This document shows, one piece after another, positions 35,021 to 44,058 of a DNA stretch of 64,000 bases (position 1 is the first letter of the stretch; each line of letters starts with the position of its first letter). A program made the translations under genes and the position numbers. The stretch is from an uncultured Clostridium sp. (lineage in GTDB: Bacteria > Bacillota > Clostridia > Clostridiales > Clostridiaceae). The stretch is taken from assembly GCA_900540255.1 (NCBI GenBank), contig UQFE01000014.1, forward strand, positions 6,537 through 70,536, written 5' to 3'. The notes under the pieces are model-generated. The model was given only the letters and a program-made list of their open reading frames with translations, made no database searches and was not told the origin of the DNA.

Positions 35021-36082
35021 TTATCTTTTCTTTTTCCAAATTTCTTTTTTATTCTTATACTTCATCTTGTTTTCATTATCAAAACTTCTATTTTCAAGAT
35101 TAGTGTATTTTTTAACTTGTCTTTCTATATAATTTTTCCATTGTTGCTCATTGTATAGTCTTATATTTTCTTCTTGTTGCTCTTTAGTAGTTCTTTTAGG
35201 TTTAGAAGTTATTTCCTCAAAATATGTTGTATGACTATCTCTACAATTAGGGTGATATAATCCTTTTTCTATAGCCGAACTAAGTAATGGATATGGTCCA
35301 TCTTTAGAACTTCCACCACTCCATACATCATCAATATATATTTTACCTTGATGTGGTGTACATTTAGGGCAACCTCCACCTCTACTTATCACTATAACTG
35401 TACTTATTCCCCACTCTTTTCTCTTATCTCCTTCCCCTTGAAGGTAAGCTCTTTTATTTGCTGTTCTAATAGCCATATCAACATAACTTACAACATTAAC
35501 TCTAGCACCATTTTTATATTCTATACAATTAATACCGTTGGCCATAAAATCTCTACTTGCCATATCAATAGCTTTTTCTATGGTTCCAGCACCAGTATTA
35601 GCATATACTTGAGCATTAAATATTATTTTTCTATATTGATCATTGGCCATTCTTAACATTGCTAATTGTGCATTCTTAAAATCTTTCTTAGTAGCTTTAA
35701 TTAATGCATTAAGTTTTCTATCATTTATTCTGAAAAACTTAGCATTTAAAGTAATATTCTTTTTCTTTCTTTTTTTGAATATATAACCTTCTCTTAATGC
35801 TGATAATATTTCAATTTCTTGTTGCATATTGCCCTGTTTATAGGCTTTTTCTAATACTTCCTCTATCTGTTCATTAATAGTTGAAAAATATCCTTTGAAT
35901 TTCTTTATATTATTACTTCTATACTTTTCTAAGGCCTTAAGTTGTTCTGCTTGCCACATGCTCCATTCAAAACCTTCTGTTTTTTCCCAGTCAGTATGTC
36001 TTTTAATATTTCCAAGCATAGAGTTTATTAATTCTTCTTCTATCTTTTGAAACGCTACAACTATATCATAATCTTTATCCAT
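35021..36082 (-). CDS. Phage minor capsid protein (minor capsid protein 2 family)
   Basis: 353 residues. A helical N-terminal part binds the portal. The C-terminal domain (about 230-310) contains SRGGGCPKCTPHQGKIYIDD and KGLYHPNCRDSHTTYF, with conserved Cys/His residues, as in phage minor capsid protein 2 and MuF-like proteins. It is packaged inside the head, near the portal encoded just upstream. The basic C-terminal 45 residues are lysine-rich. Confidence 0.85.
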   Translation of the reverse strand: MDKDYDIVVAFQKIEEELINSMLGNIKRHTDWEKTEGFEWSMWQAEQLKALEKYRSNNIKKFKGYFSTINEQIEEVLEKAYKQGNMQQEIEILSALREGYIFKKRKKKNITLNAKFFRINDRKLNALIKATKKDFKNAQLAMLRMANDQYRKIIFNAQVYANTGAGTIEKAIDMASRDFMANGINCIEYKNGARVNVVSYVDMAIRTANKRAYLQGEGDKRKEWGISTVIVISRGGGCPKCTPHQGKIYIDDVWSGGSSKDGPYPLLSSAIEKGLYHPNCRDSHTTYFEEITSKPKRTTKEQQEENIRLYNEQQWKNYIERQVKKYTNLENRSFDNENKMKYKNKKEIWKKKR

Positions 36083-36296
36083 TGCTATATACCTTATAGC
36101 CTTGCTCTTTATATTTCCTTATTTCTTCTTTTAATTTAGTTTTTGAAGGTAATATATCTCTTTTCATTTCAATGATATTATGTTTCTCTACTGCATATAT
36201 ACCTAACTTTACAAGTTCCTTTGCAATATCAAATAATCCTTTAAGCTTCTTCTTGTCCATCTGGTATACTCTGTTGTTTATTATTACTTTCTTCAT
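36075..36296 (-). CDS. Small basic phage protein bridging portal and minor capsid genes
   Basis: 73 residues, basic (MKKVIINNRVYQMDKKKLKG...). It overlaps the portal 3' end by 56 bases and the minor capsid start by 8, so it is translationally coupled to both. No family recognised; an accessory head role is likely from position. Confidence 0.55.
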   Translation of the reverse strand: MKKVIINNRVYQMDKKKLKGLFDIAKELVKLGIYAVEKHNIIEMKRDILPSKTKLKEEIRKYKEQGYKVYSNG

Positions 36297-37746
36297 TTAA
36301 ATCTCCCCCTACAAAAGGTTCCTCCATAGTAATAATTCCATTTTGCTCTTTTATTCTTTTAACTTCTTCTTCTTTCCATTTATCATCTTTACTATCACCC
36401 CACATTTCCTCAACCTTTGCTTCTATAGACATTGGTGTATTTGGATTAGATAGTGTTTCAACAACTGCTTCAAATGAAGGTGATGCATATTCTCCAAAAC
36501 TTATTTCTACTTCTAAATCATTAATACTTTGGTTTAAAGAAGAATCATAAGCCTTAAATATTACATCAACTAATCTAGGTAACATTTCAGTTAATGCATC
36601 TATAATAGCTTGTCTTGAATAAAGGGTTGTCTTTTCTTTTTCTCTTTGAGCTTCTGCATTATCTAACTTTTTATTATCAATTCCTAATGTTGATGGAGAA
36701 ATTAATCCTTGTAAACATAGATCTAAAGCTGTAACGTAAGTTTGAAGATAAGATTCTGTTGGTATACCTGGTTGTTCAGTAATGATTTTACTATCTGCAT
36801 TTTCCTTCATACTCTTATCTGTTTGAATAAACCTATTATCAAAGTAGTTAGGCTTCATTATTTCTCCAGTCTTAATATCTCTAGGCAATAAATCATCTGG
36901 TATATATGTTTTTGCTCTTCCTGCTCTTAATGCATCTATCCATTGACTCCAAGTTTCATCTAAACTATCAAAGTTATCTGTTTTACCATCAAATATACTT
37001 TGTCCTCTACCTTCCCACTTTTCTGATTCATATATCATAAATGGAACTGCCATATTAAAACTCTTATCAAAAGTTACATCTGCTAAATCACTTGTTTGTG
37101 GAATAGTATTCAATGATACTTCGTTATTATTTATGAATAGTTTATATGTTATATATCCATAACCGTAAGTTTCTTTTAAGTTATACACTCTTGTTTTATG
37201 TTTATAAGCAGTATTAAATATAATTTCTTTCATACGCCCTCTTTCATATACCATTTCAATATCATCACCATCATAAAACTCTATAATAGGATATTTAGAT
37301 ATATTGGAATCAAATGATATCTTAAAAACACCATCACCAGCTACTAAAACTTTCTTTGTTGATTTATCTAATAATTTATAAAATTTATTTTCCTTAACTA
37401 TAGCTTCCCATGTTTCATTTAAACTTCTATCTTCAAAAGATATATCATTTAAATCTGTTAATGTAATATCAGCTAATTTATTAACTATTATTTTAGGTAG
37501 TCCAGTATGTATTTTTCTTATTTCCATACCTACTGTTGGAACACTCCCCCAAAATGAGAAATTATTATTTTGCAACTGCTTATATAATTGCTCTAATTCA
37601 TAACTATCGCCCCTGTACCAAATCTTATTTTTAAATACATTTGTTTCATAGTTCATACTTTCTTGTATATTAAAATTAGTTGTTTGCGCTTCTTGTATTC
37701 TTAAAAAGCTTCTCATAAAATTCCTCACTTTCTCTGTTATCTTCAT
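36241..37746 (-). CDS. Portal protein (SPP1 gp6-like)
   Basis: 501 residues. NKIWYRGDSYELEQLYKQL near residue 40 and the run KIIVNKLADITLTDLNDISF are typical of gp6-type portals, as is SPSTLGIDNKKLDNAEAQREKEKTT near 370. A dodecamer at one capsid vertex, it is the channel for DNA packaging and attachment point of the tail. It is separated from the terminase by a gene-free 318-base gap. Confidence 0.9.
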   Translation of the reverse strand: MKITEKVRNFMRSFLRIQEAQTTNFNIQESMNYETNVFKNKIWYRGDSYELEQLYKQLQNNNFSFWGSVPTVGMEIRKIHTGLPKIIVNKLADITLTDLNDISFEDRSLNETWEAIVKENKFYKLLDKSTKKVLVAGDGVFKISFDSNISKYPIIEFYDGDDIEMVYERGRMKEIIFNTAYKHKTRVYNLKETYGYGYITYKLFINNNEVSLNTIPQTSDLADVTFDKSFNMAVPFMIYESEKWEGRGQSIFDGKTDNFDSLDETWSQWIDALRAGRAKTYIPDDLLPRDIKTGEIMKPNYFDNRFIQTDKSMKENADSKIITEQPGIPTESYLQTYVTALDLCLQGLISPSTLGIDNKKLDNAEAQREKEKTTLYSRQAIIDALTEMLPRLVDVIFKAYDSSLNQSINDLEVEISFGEYASPSFEAVVETLSNPNTPMSIEAKVEEMWGDSKDDKWKEEEVKRIKEQNGIITMEEPFVGGDLNEESNNKQQSIPDGQEEA

Positions 37747-38064
37747 TTTTCACCTCTATTCACTCCATATAACGTTTTTTTATTATTCAATAACATTTTA
37801 TACCTTTTAATCAAAACTAGCCTTAATTTTGATTGTAAAGCCATATATCATATATAATTTTATTTCTACTCATAAATTTATTTTTAAGCTTTTTCTTTAA
37901 TTTTAAAAAATGCGTAGAATAATGAAAAAACGCAGTTTTATTTTAATGTCGCTATTTTACTTGCTTTTATAAAAGTATAAATATTACTTTCCACATTTTA
38001 CGCAGTTTTATTATGATAAAACACGCATTTTTATGGAAAATAAGCTATTTTTCTTTTTTAAATA
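37747..38064. repeat. Gene-free gap with ACGCAGTTTTATT repeats between portal and terminase
   Basis: ACGCAGTTTTATT occurs at 37930-37942 and 38000-38012, and ATGCG/CGCAT-type complements at 37910 and 38023 allow two hairpins. ACGCAGTTTTA also recurs at 34375-34385, before the scaffold gene. No open frame with a start is present. It could hold an internal promoter, a regulator-binding site or the packaging signal. Confidence 0.5.
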
Positions 38065-39447
38065 TCATAAATTATTTGAAATTCCTATGCGATTTTTATA
38101 AGGCAACCAACTATATTGAGTACTGTTAACCATATGGTCATTTGCATCTTCTGGAGTATTATCTTTACCCTCCATCCAGCTATATGTTTCTAATTCAGAT
38201 ATATAATTTACACAATGGTTTATAATCTTATATTGATTATGAGCAAACCAACCTAATTGAAGATTTATCCTATCTATAATAGTTGTTTTCTTCCATGCGT
38301 TGTTAAAATTATATACTGTGCCATTTAACCTTTTATATTTTGCAAACTCTGTTATAGTAGCCTGGTCTGCTGAATCTATAAATACATCTTTAGCAAATCC
38401 CCATTCTTTTCTATTTCTCTCTAAGAAATCTATAAAGTTCTTTACTGTATCACTTGGAGCTATAGGTATATCTAAATTAGCATTATTATATACCCTTTCA
38501 TCTAGTACAAAGCAATTACCTTTATTAGTAATACCAATAAAACTCATTGAGATTGTATCAGGGCTATTAGTTGAATAAGCTGTATCTAATCCAGAACTAA
38601 ATATTTCAAACCATTCTGTTTGTTGTCTATTACTTCTATCTCTAATAAACTTTTTAGCATACTCTTTACTAACAACATGATTCTTTCTTTCAAAGTTGCT
38701 AAATATAATTCCTGTTGCTCTTCCTCTTAGACCTAATATCTTATTTTTATAAAGCTTAGTACCTTTTGGAGCACTTAACTTTTTCTTTTCAATATCTTCT
38801 TCACTTAATGATGCATTATCATAAAAAGAAAAGAACCAGTATGTCCAGTTTGTTTTTTCCTCACTGTTCAACTGCTCCATTATTTCTCTTGGTACATCAT
38901 CTTTGTATTTAATTAATGGTCTACTACAATTTATAAACTCTTTATATATTGGTAAGTTTGGATCATCTGGATTAAGTGTCATCATTAAGTAATCATTTCT
39001 AGTACTTATTTCCCTAACAAACTCAACATTAGCTGTGTTAACCTCGTCTATAAGAACACATCCGAACTGTGAACCAAGTGCCATCTTCCATTTTTCTTTA
39101 TTATCATAACCTAGAATATAAATTACTTTTTCACCATTTGGAGTGTTATATCTGATATGTGGTATCTTATCATCTTTATCACCATTACCGTTATACTTTA
39201 CATACTCTCCAAATACATCAGTAATTCCATATTCTTTTTGTATGATATTCTTTTCAGCTACTCCAGTAGTCTTAGCTGCTATAACATGCTGTTTCTTTTT
39301 AGACTTAGCAACTTGCAACATAAACTTTAGTATTCCTACTGTAGTTTTTCCTGCTGCAGTTGTTCCTTCTAAACACTCTACTGGTGCATTATGTTTTATA
39401 AAATCTTTATATTTCTTAGATAACTTGTATTCATTACTCATTATCAT
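38065..39447 (-). CDS. Terminase large subunit
   Basis: 460 residues. The ATPase half has the Walker A variant EGTTAAGKTT and Walker B GCVLIDEVN; the nuclease half starts at FSSGLDTAYS, with acidic residues (SADQATI, DANDHM) fitting the RNase H-like metal site. It translocates DNA into the head and cuts the concatemer. It overlaps the small subunit by 14 bases. It resembles PBSX/SPP1-type terminases, which suggests headful packaging (inference). Confidence 0.92.
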   Translation of the reverse strand: MIMSNEYKLSKKYKDFIKHNAPVECLEGTTAAGKTTVGILKFMLQVAKSKKKQHVIAAKTTGVAEKNIIQKEYGITDVFGEYVKYNGNGDKDDKIPHIRYNTPNGEKVIYILGYDNKEKWKMALGSQFGCVLIDEVNTANVEFVREISTRNDYLMMTLNPDDPNLPIYKEFINCSRPLIKYKDDVPREIMEQLNSEEKTNWTYWFFSFYDNASLSEEDIEKKKLSAPKGTKLYKNKILGLRGRATGIIFSNFERKNHVVSKEYAKKFIRDRSNRQQTEWFEIFSSGLDTAYSTNSPDTISMSFIGITNKGNCFVLDERVYNNANLDIPIAPSDTVKNFIDFLERNRKEWGFAKDVFIDSADQATITEFAKYKRLNGTVYNFNNAWKKTTIIDRINLQLGWFAHNQYKIINHCVNYISELETYSWMEGKDNTPEDANDHMVNSTQYSWLPYKNRIGISNNL

Positions 39448-39916
39448 CTTCCTCTAACTGTTGTAATATTGAATCTAACTTAGTTGCAGCATTTACATCT
39501 ACTTTTTGTTCTACCTTATCAACAAACAACCTATATCTCTTGCCTAAAAGCTCTGCTGCTTTAATTCTATCTTTAGCTGATAGTTCTTTCTTAACTATCC
39601 TAGCTGATGAACATCCATCTCCTTCACCTTCTACAACAACAACTTCTTCTGTAATTTCATTTCTCATTACTGCGGTAAGGTATTTCATAACTTCTGTTGC
39701 ATCTGCTATACTTTCATCTTCTATTTTTTTGAGTTGTTCATCTATATACTTTTTAACGTTAGCTTTTGTTAGTAACTTACTTGCATTTGCTCTTGCCGCA
39801 CTATCCTTTTTAACATTAGGATAAGCCTTTTTATAAGCTCTAGTAGCATTAAGGTCTACTAGATACTCATTTGCAAATATTATTTGTTTATCTGTTAGTT
39901 TCTCCATTAATGCCAC
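39434..39916 (-). CDS. Terminase small subunit
   Basis: 160 residues. The N-terminus LTDKQIIFANEYLVDLNATRAY is the conserved Terminase_2 signature with its HTH (DSAARANASKLLTKANVKKYI). It recognises the packaging site and recruits the large subunit. The C-terminal part is acidic and helical. Confidence 0.92.
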   Translation of the reverse strand: MALMEKLTDKQIIFANEYLVDLNATRAYKKAYPNVKKDSAARANASKLLTKANVKKYIDEQLKKIEDESIADATEVMKYLTAVMRNEITEEVVVVEGEGDGCSSARIVKKELSAKDRIKAAELLGKRYRLFVDKVEQKVDVNAATKLDSILQQLEEDDNE

Positions 39917-39932
39917 CTACTTTCTAAAAAAT

Positions 39933-39967
39933 AAAAACACCTAGCTTCTATACTAGATGTTCTTATT
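39933..39967 (-). terminator. Hairpin between the SEC-C gene and the terminase genes
   Basis: AACATCTAG (complement of 39953-39961) and CTAGGTGTTTTTATT on the minus strand form a stem with a T-rich tail. It may insulate packaging genes from the accessory gene upstream. Confidence 0.55.
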
Positions 39968-40026
39968 TAACAATGATCATAATGCTAATTATAATATTAT
40001 TTTAATATAAATAATTTAAATTTTTA

Positions 40027-41184
40027 TTAATTTTTTTTAAATAAATCATATTTTGGCTTTTTCATCATATCATTGGCTCCATTCTTTATCATTAAGCCTT
40101 CAATATAATCCTCTAAACTATCAAATGGTAATTCTAATGATATAAGTTTACTAAAATCACCAATTTCCCCATTAATAACTTTCTCATATTCCCTTCTTGA
40201 AAATGGAGTCCATTTATCCCATAATCGTGGACTCAATACTATATTTTCACTATATGTAGGAATTAAATTATTAAGGAAAATTTTTAACTGATCATCTGTA
40301 AATGCTTTTATTTTTTCTAAATACTCTTTAAAATGTTCGAAATCTTCCTTTAAATAGCTAATTATAAAAAAAGAGTTTGTTTGTGTAGGTAAAATACTAA
40401 TAAAAACACTCTTTAATCTTTCCTCATCTTTTGAATATATGTCATTTAACATTTTACCATTAATATCAAATGTAGGATTAAACATTGTAGTTACTGCAAA
40501 ATCATACATTTGATCAAATTTATAAACATAACTTTCTAATATATTAAAATCATTATTTTTAAATGCTTCATTAAATATGTTCATATATTTTTCAACATCT
40601 TTAAAAGATAGCTCCATATTCTCATAGCTTTCTATAAAGCCAGGAATATTAACTACTATTGGATTGTCTTTAAAGCAATTTTGTATAGCTTTTAACATCC
40701 TATTTTTTTTATGATACTCTTGTGCACAAGTCCTATATGCATGAAGAAAATTTTGCTTTTCACTAGCAGTATATGGTAAAAGTTCTATTTCTTTAAATAC
40801 TACAGAATCATGATATTCACAAAAGCCATAAAAAGTTGTTGCACTATTTTTACTTACTTCTTTAGTTGAAGTACCTTTCCTAACTTTATTTAATAAATCA
40901 TATATTCTTACATGTCCATTTTCAGAAATTAATGATAAAATTCCATTATTCTGCAAAGTATGTGCATTCTTTATTGGTTTTTTGCATTTTTCTTTCTCTG
41001 GATAAAAGCATGTCTTGTAATCAGTTGATTTTAATCTTTCAAATAAAAGCTGATTTAATCTATTAGGATTGCTCAGCACCTCATCTGAAACTATTTTTTT
41101 CTGTGAATTTATTTTAGACATACAGCAAGATTTAAACTTTTTCCCACTTCCACAAAAACATTCCCTATTCTTAATTTTATTCAT
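40027..41184 (-). CDS. SEC-C zinc-motif protein with a second Cys/His cluster; phage accessory gene
   Basis: 385 residues. The first 21 carry a SEC-C motif (CFCGSGKKFKSCC), a zinc clip found on SecA tails and many standalone proteins. Residues 60-130 hold a second metal-like cluster: CFYPEKEKCKKPIKNAHTLQ and FYGFCEYHDSVVF, an HNH-like arrangement. The rest is helical and unfamiliar. It lies between the late regulator and the terminase, flanked by hairpins, and is not part of any standard phage module. I infer an accessory or anti-competitor role, not proven. Confidence 0.55.
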   Translation of the reverse strand: MNKIKNRECFCGSGKKFKSCCMSKINSQKKIVSDEVLSNPNRLNQLLFERLKSTDYKTCFYPEKEKCKKPIKNAHTLQNNGILSLISENGHVRIYDLLNKVRKGTSTKEVSKNSATTFYGFCEYHDSVVFKEIELLPYTASEKQNFLHAYRTCAQEYHKKNRMLKAIQNCFKDNPIVVNIPGFIESYENMELSFKDVEKYMNIFNEAFKNNDFNILESYVYKFDQMYDFAVTTMFNPTFDINGKMLNDIYSKDEERLKSVFISILPTQTNSFFIISYLKEDFEHFKEYLEKIKAFTDDQLKIFLNNLIPTYSENIVLSPRLWDKWTPFSRREYEKVINGEIGDFSKLISLELPFDSLEDYIEGLMIKNGANDMMKKPKYDLFKKN

Positions 41185-41225
41185 AATATCCCTCCTCTCT
41201 ACAATTTTACAATCTTATGTAAAAA

Positions 41226-41383
41226 ATGTAAAGCAACTAGCTTTTTACACTAGCTGCTTTACTAATATCACTATAGAGGACAGTATTGGAAAACCTTACT
41301 CACATTTTCCACACTTAAATACTATCACAATTTAGTGGTAGCATGTTGGGTATAAAGTGGGTATAAAAAGGGGGTTACTTTTT
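41226..41383 (-). other. Terminator and repeat-containing gap before the SEC-C gene
   Basis: GTAAAGCAGCTAG / CTAGTTGCTTTAC (41230-41263) is a strong terminator on the minus strand for the regulator gene. Next to it, GTTGGGTATAAAG and GTGGGTATAAAA are tandem copies (about 41345-41370) followed by a GGGGG run. The tandem unit is a candidate regulator or packaging site. Confidence 0.55.
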
Positions 41384-41854
41384 TTATAACTCAAACCTTT
41401 CTTGCTTATATGGATTATAGAAAATAGTATCTGCTAATTTTCTTATAATTCTATTTCTCAAATCTTTTCTGCAATAATCTACACTATACTTAAGTGCTCT
41501 TGCAATTTGATTCCAACTTAAAGTTCTCTTGTTAGTATACCTTAATTCTACTAACTGCTTTTCTTCTTCTTTTAAACTTTCTATTGCTATATCTAATCTT
41601 CTCTTTAATGTTTGCTTTTTATTTAAATCTTTATAATAACATATAAGCTTCTGCTCTCTACTCATAACCTCATTTTCTACACTACTATTAAATTTATTAG
41701 TGCTACCTGTTTTTTCTTCATATTGTATGGCTGAACATCCTTGATATTGTTCTTCCATTTCTTTTATCTCAGCTTTTAATAATTCTATTTTATTTGTTAG
41801 ATCATTATAATCATATAATATTCCCTCTGTTTTTCTAAATAACTCTTTATCCAT
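41384..41854 (-). CDS. Late-gene transcription regulator (RinA/ArpU-like)
   Basis: 156 residues. The first 50 form a coiled coil (LLKAEIKEMEEQYQG). The C-terminal 70 have a sigma region 4-like HTH: KQLVELRYTNKRTLSWNQIARALKYSVDYCRKDLR. This is the standard ArpU/RinA layout encoded just before terminase, where it activates late packaging and structural genes. Its likely target is the repeat-bearing gap that follows. Confidence 0.78.
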   Translation of the reverse strand: MDKELFRKTEGILYDYNDLTNKIELLKAEIKEMEEQYQGCSAIQYEEKTGSTNKFNSSVENEVMSREQKLICYYKDLNKKQTLKRRLDIAIESLKEEEKQLVELRYTNKRTLSWNQIARALKYSVDYCRKDLRNRIIRKLADTIFYNPYKQERFEL

Positions 41855-41871
41855 TCTATCTCTCCTATTTA

Positions 41872-42069
41872 TTACATTAAATTAAACACTAACTGTCCAT
41901 TATTTAACTGCATATATCCATTTATTATTTCTACATTACTCTTATATACTCCACACCAAATGCCATTATTAAAAATAATGTCATGTTCATCTTTTTCAAA
42001 ATTAACCTTATAAATTTTCTCTTTTTCTAATGGTATTCCTTGCATAATCTCTAATATTTTTACTTTCAT
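41872..42069 (-). CDS. Small phage protein, unknown
   Basis: 65 residues, beta-rich: KVKILEIMQGIPLEKEKIYK and DIIFNNGIWCGVYKSNVEII. GAGGAGAG precedes the ATG. Nothing family-specific can be seen. It lies in the early-to-late transition run of small genes. Confidence 0.5.
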   Translation of the reverse strand: MKVKILEIMQGIPLEKEKIYKVNFEKDEHDIIFNNGIWCGVYKSNVEIINGYMQLNNGQLVFNLM

Positions 42070-42099
42070 ACTCTCCTCATAATATTTTTGTATTGTGAA

Positions 42100-42282
42100 T
42101 TAATCCAACTTGTAGCTACTATAAGTTACTTCTATATTTCTTACATATAAAAATTCTTTACCGCAATTATCACAATACATTTCATCATCTTCATCTGGGC
42201 ATTCCCAGCTATCTGAAACTTCATATCCACAGTAAGGGCATACTATTTCATCAGTAAATAAAGCATATATTTTATTATTCAT
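42100..42282 (-). CDS. Small zinc-ribbon phage protein
   Basis: 60 residues with two Cys pairs, CPYCGYEVSD and YCDNCGKEF, forming one zinc ribbon. Acidic spacer (WECPDEDDEMYCD). AAGGAGATG supports the start. Likely nucleic-acid or protein binding; function unknown. Confidence 0.65.
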   Translation of the reverse strand: MNNKIYALFTDEIVCPYCGYEVSDSWECPDEDDEMYCDNCGKEFLYVRNIEVTYSSYKLD

Positions 42283-42314
42283 TCCTTCATCTCCTTATTG
42301 TTTTATTCAAATTG

Positions 42315-42572
42315 TTATTTTATATCTTCAAACAATTCACACCATGCTTCTCTGTCAATTCCATCAAATACATAAAATTCAATTCCACATCTATTTTTAT
42401 ATTCATCTACAACCTCATACTCTTTGCCAATTTTAAACTCATTGAAAAGATTAGCTTGCCATCTATGTTTAGGCTTAAATATTACTCTTTTTATGACTTT
42501 CTTAACTTCTTCCTTAGGTGTTATTACTGGAAGGTCAAATATTGATACTTGACCTTCTATTACATCTAACAT
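42315..42572 (-). CDS. Small phage protein, unknown
   Basis: 85 residues: MLDVIEGQVSIFDLPVITPK resembles small early phage proteins whose N-terminus mimics a clamp-binding QxxLFxL-type motif (QVSIFDLP). The C-terminal part has KPKHRWQANLFNEFKIGKEY. The QVSIFDLP similarity to a beta-clamp motif is my inference. Confidence 0.5.
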   Translation of the reverse strand: MLDVIEGQVSIFDLPVITPKEEVKKVIKRVIFKPKHRWQANLFNEFKIGKEYEVVDEYKNRCGIEFYVFDGIDREAWCELFEDIK

Positions 42573-42584
42573 TGACTTTTCCTC

Positions 42585-43001
42585 CTAGAATGGCATGTCT
42601 CCATCATCAATTGGTTCTTCTACACCAAATCCATTATCTGTTGACATATTCCAATAATCGTTGTTTTGATTATTTGTATTTACATTTCCATTATTACTAT
42701 TACCAATAAACTCAAAGCTTTCTACAATTACATCTGTTGTATACCTCTTAACCCCGTCTTGTCCATCATAACTACCTGTTCTTATGCTCCCTGTGACTGC
42801 TAATTGCCTCCCTTTAGTAACATATTGCGCAATTGCTTCTCCTTGTTTATTAAATGCTATACAATTTATAAAATCTGTTTCGTCCTTTTTAAACTGTCTT
42901 GATACTGCTAAAGTAAATCTACAAACTGCTGTTCCACTTCCTGCTGCATATCTTAGCTCTGGATCCTTAGTTAATCTTCCAATAAGTATAACCTTATTCA
43001 C
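42585..43001 (-). CDS. ssb: Single-stranded DNA-binding protein
   Basis: 138 residues with the canonical SSB start MNKVILIGRLTKDPELRYAA, the OB-fold body (VCRFTLAVSRQFKK, FINCIAFNKQGE), an Asn-rich linker and an acidic tip ending DDGDMPF, which binds partner proteins. It coats phage ssDNA in replication and ERF-mediated annealing. Overlaps the RuvC-like gene by 8 bases. Confidence 0.95.
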   Translation of the reverse strand: MNKVILIGRLTKDPELRYAAGSGTAVCRFTLAVSRQFKKDETDFINCIAFNKQGEAIAQYVTKGRQLAVTGSIRTGSYDGQDGVKRYTTDVIVESFEFIGNSNNGNVNTNNQNNDYWNMSTDNGFGVEEPIDDGDMPF

Positions 43002-43515
43002 TTATATTACCTCCATTTAAATACATATCATAATAAGTTACTGCAACTGCATAAGCTTGCCATATATCTTTTTTAAATCCGTAAAACCACCCTGGTTCTT
43101 TCTTAGTGCCTTTCCCTTTATTAGGTGTATTAGGAGCAAATCTATCTATTAAGGCTTGTACTATATTACTGTCTTTAGCTTTCATACTGCCACATAAATT
43201 CATCTTTTCATCTTTTCTATAAATGAATTTTAATGAATCATTATAATAATTATCCTCTAATGCTTGAATGAATCTTCCTATCCACACACAAGTTTCAAAA
43301 ACACTTTGGCCTACTGCCATTCCATAACTTGCTATCATTTCTATAGCAACATGATTTATACATTCACTTTCCTCTAATCTTTCATACCTATCCATAAGTA
43401 GATTATCTAAAAGTTCTTCATTTGTTATTTTTTCAGCAACTATTGGCTTTAAATCTCTTTCTCTAATAAGAACTACTCCACTTTGTTCATTCCCTGGGTC
43501 AATTGCTAATATCAT
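42994..43515 (-). CDS. RuvC-like Holliday-junction nuclease
   Basis: 173 residues opening MILAIDPGNEQSGVVLI, the first acidic strand of the RuvC/RNase H fold. Further acidic residues fit the catalytic set (AIEMIASYG; the C-terminal DIWQAYAVA). Phage members resolve branched DNA before packaging. Translation is coupled to the small upstream gene through ATGA overlap. Confidence 0.8.
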   Translation of the reverse strand: MILAIDPGNEQSGVVLIRERDLKPIVAEKITNEELLDNLLMDRYERLEESECINHVAIEMIASYGMAVGQSVFETCVWIGRFIQALEDNYYNDSLKFIYRKDEKMNLCGSMKAKDSNIVQALIDRFAPNTPNKGKGTKKEPGWFYGFKKDIWQAYAVAVTYYDMYLNGGNISE

Positions 43516-43625
43516 ATTTTATATTTATCCTTCCAAACTATATAATTATTAAATGAATCTTTTATTTTTTGTTTTTTACAAAACTCTTTAAACTCTTGTA
43601 ATTCTCTTTCAGTTATCCAATTCAT
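43512..43625 (-). CDS. 37-residue phage protein
   Basis: A short but well-supported gene: MNWITERELQEFKEFCKKQK, ending VWKDKYKI. GGAGAAAT lies 5 bases before the ATG, and its stop overlaps the start of the RuvC-like gene (ATGA), a classic coupled pair. Helical and charged; function unknown. Confidence 0.65.
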   Translation of the reverse strand: MNWITERELQEFKEFCKKQKIKDSFNNYIVWKDKYKI

Positions 43626-43708
43626 GATATTTCTCCTTCTTTCTCTTATTATTAATTGATTATTAATTAAAAATATATAGTTATAGCTATTGCTAAAATT
43701 AACTTTTT

Positions 43709-44014
43709 CTACTCTTCTCTATTATTCCTTAAATCTTCTCTACCAAGCTTATATATTACCCTTGTATCTCTATGTACTTCATCTAGATACTTAACTATAT
43801 TCTCTAGTAAATCTTTAATCTCTGCTCTTTCTCCACGCTTTAAATTGCTTCTTATTTCACATCTTATAACTGACCATCTAAAATAAGCTTGTAAGCTATC
43901 TTGCATTAAACTAAATGCTCCTGCTATATCATCTTCTTTTAGATTATTTTTTCTTTTAATTATGTTTCCTAAGATAATACAATCATCCAGATATTGATTC
44001 TTTAACTCTTCCAA
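43709..44014 (-). CDS. Small helical phage protein, unknown
   Basis: 101 residues, mostly amphipathic helices (DDCIILGNIIKRKNNLKEDD, DLLENIVKYLDEVHRDTRVI). No motif recognised. It belongs to the early leftward operon. Confidence 0.5.
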   Translation of the reverse strand: MEELKNQYLDDCIILGNIIKRKNNLKEDDIAGAFSLMQDSLQAYFRWSVIRCEIRSNLKRGERAEIKDLLENIVKYLDEVHRDTRVIYKLGREDLRNNREE

Positions 44015-44058
44015 AACACACCTCTACATAATCAATTTACCGCCCATACAAGCCCTTA

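Noticed and set aside
37910..38030. CRISPR array in the portal-terminase gap
   Set aside because: Only two 13-base repeats with complementary half-sites; spacing and length do not fit a CRISPR.
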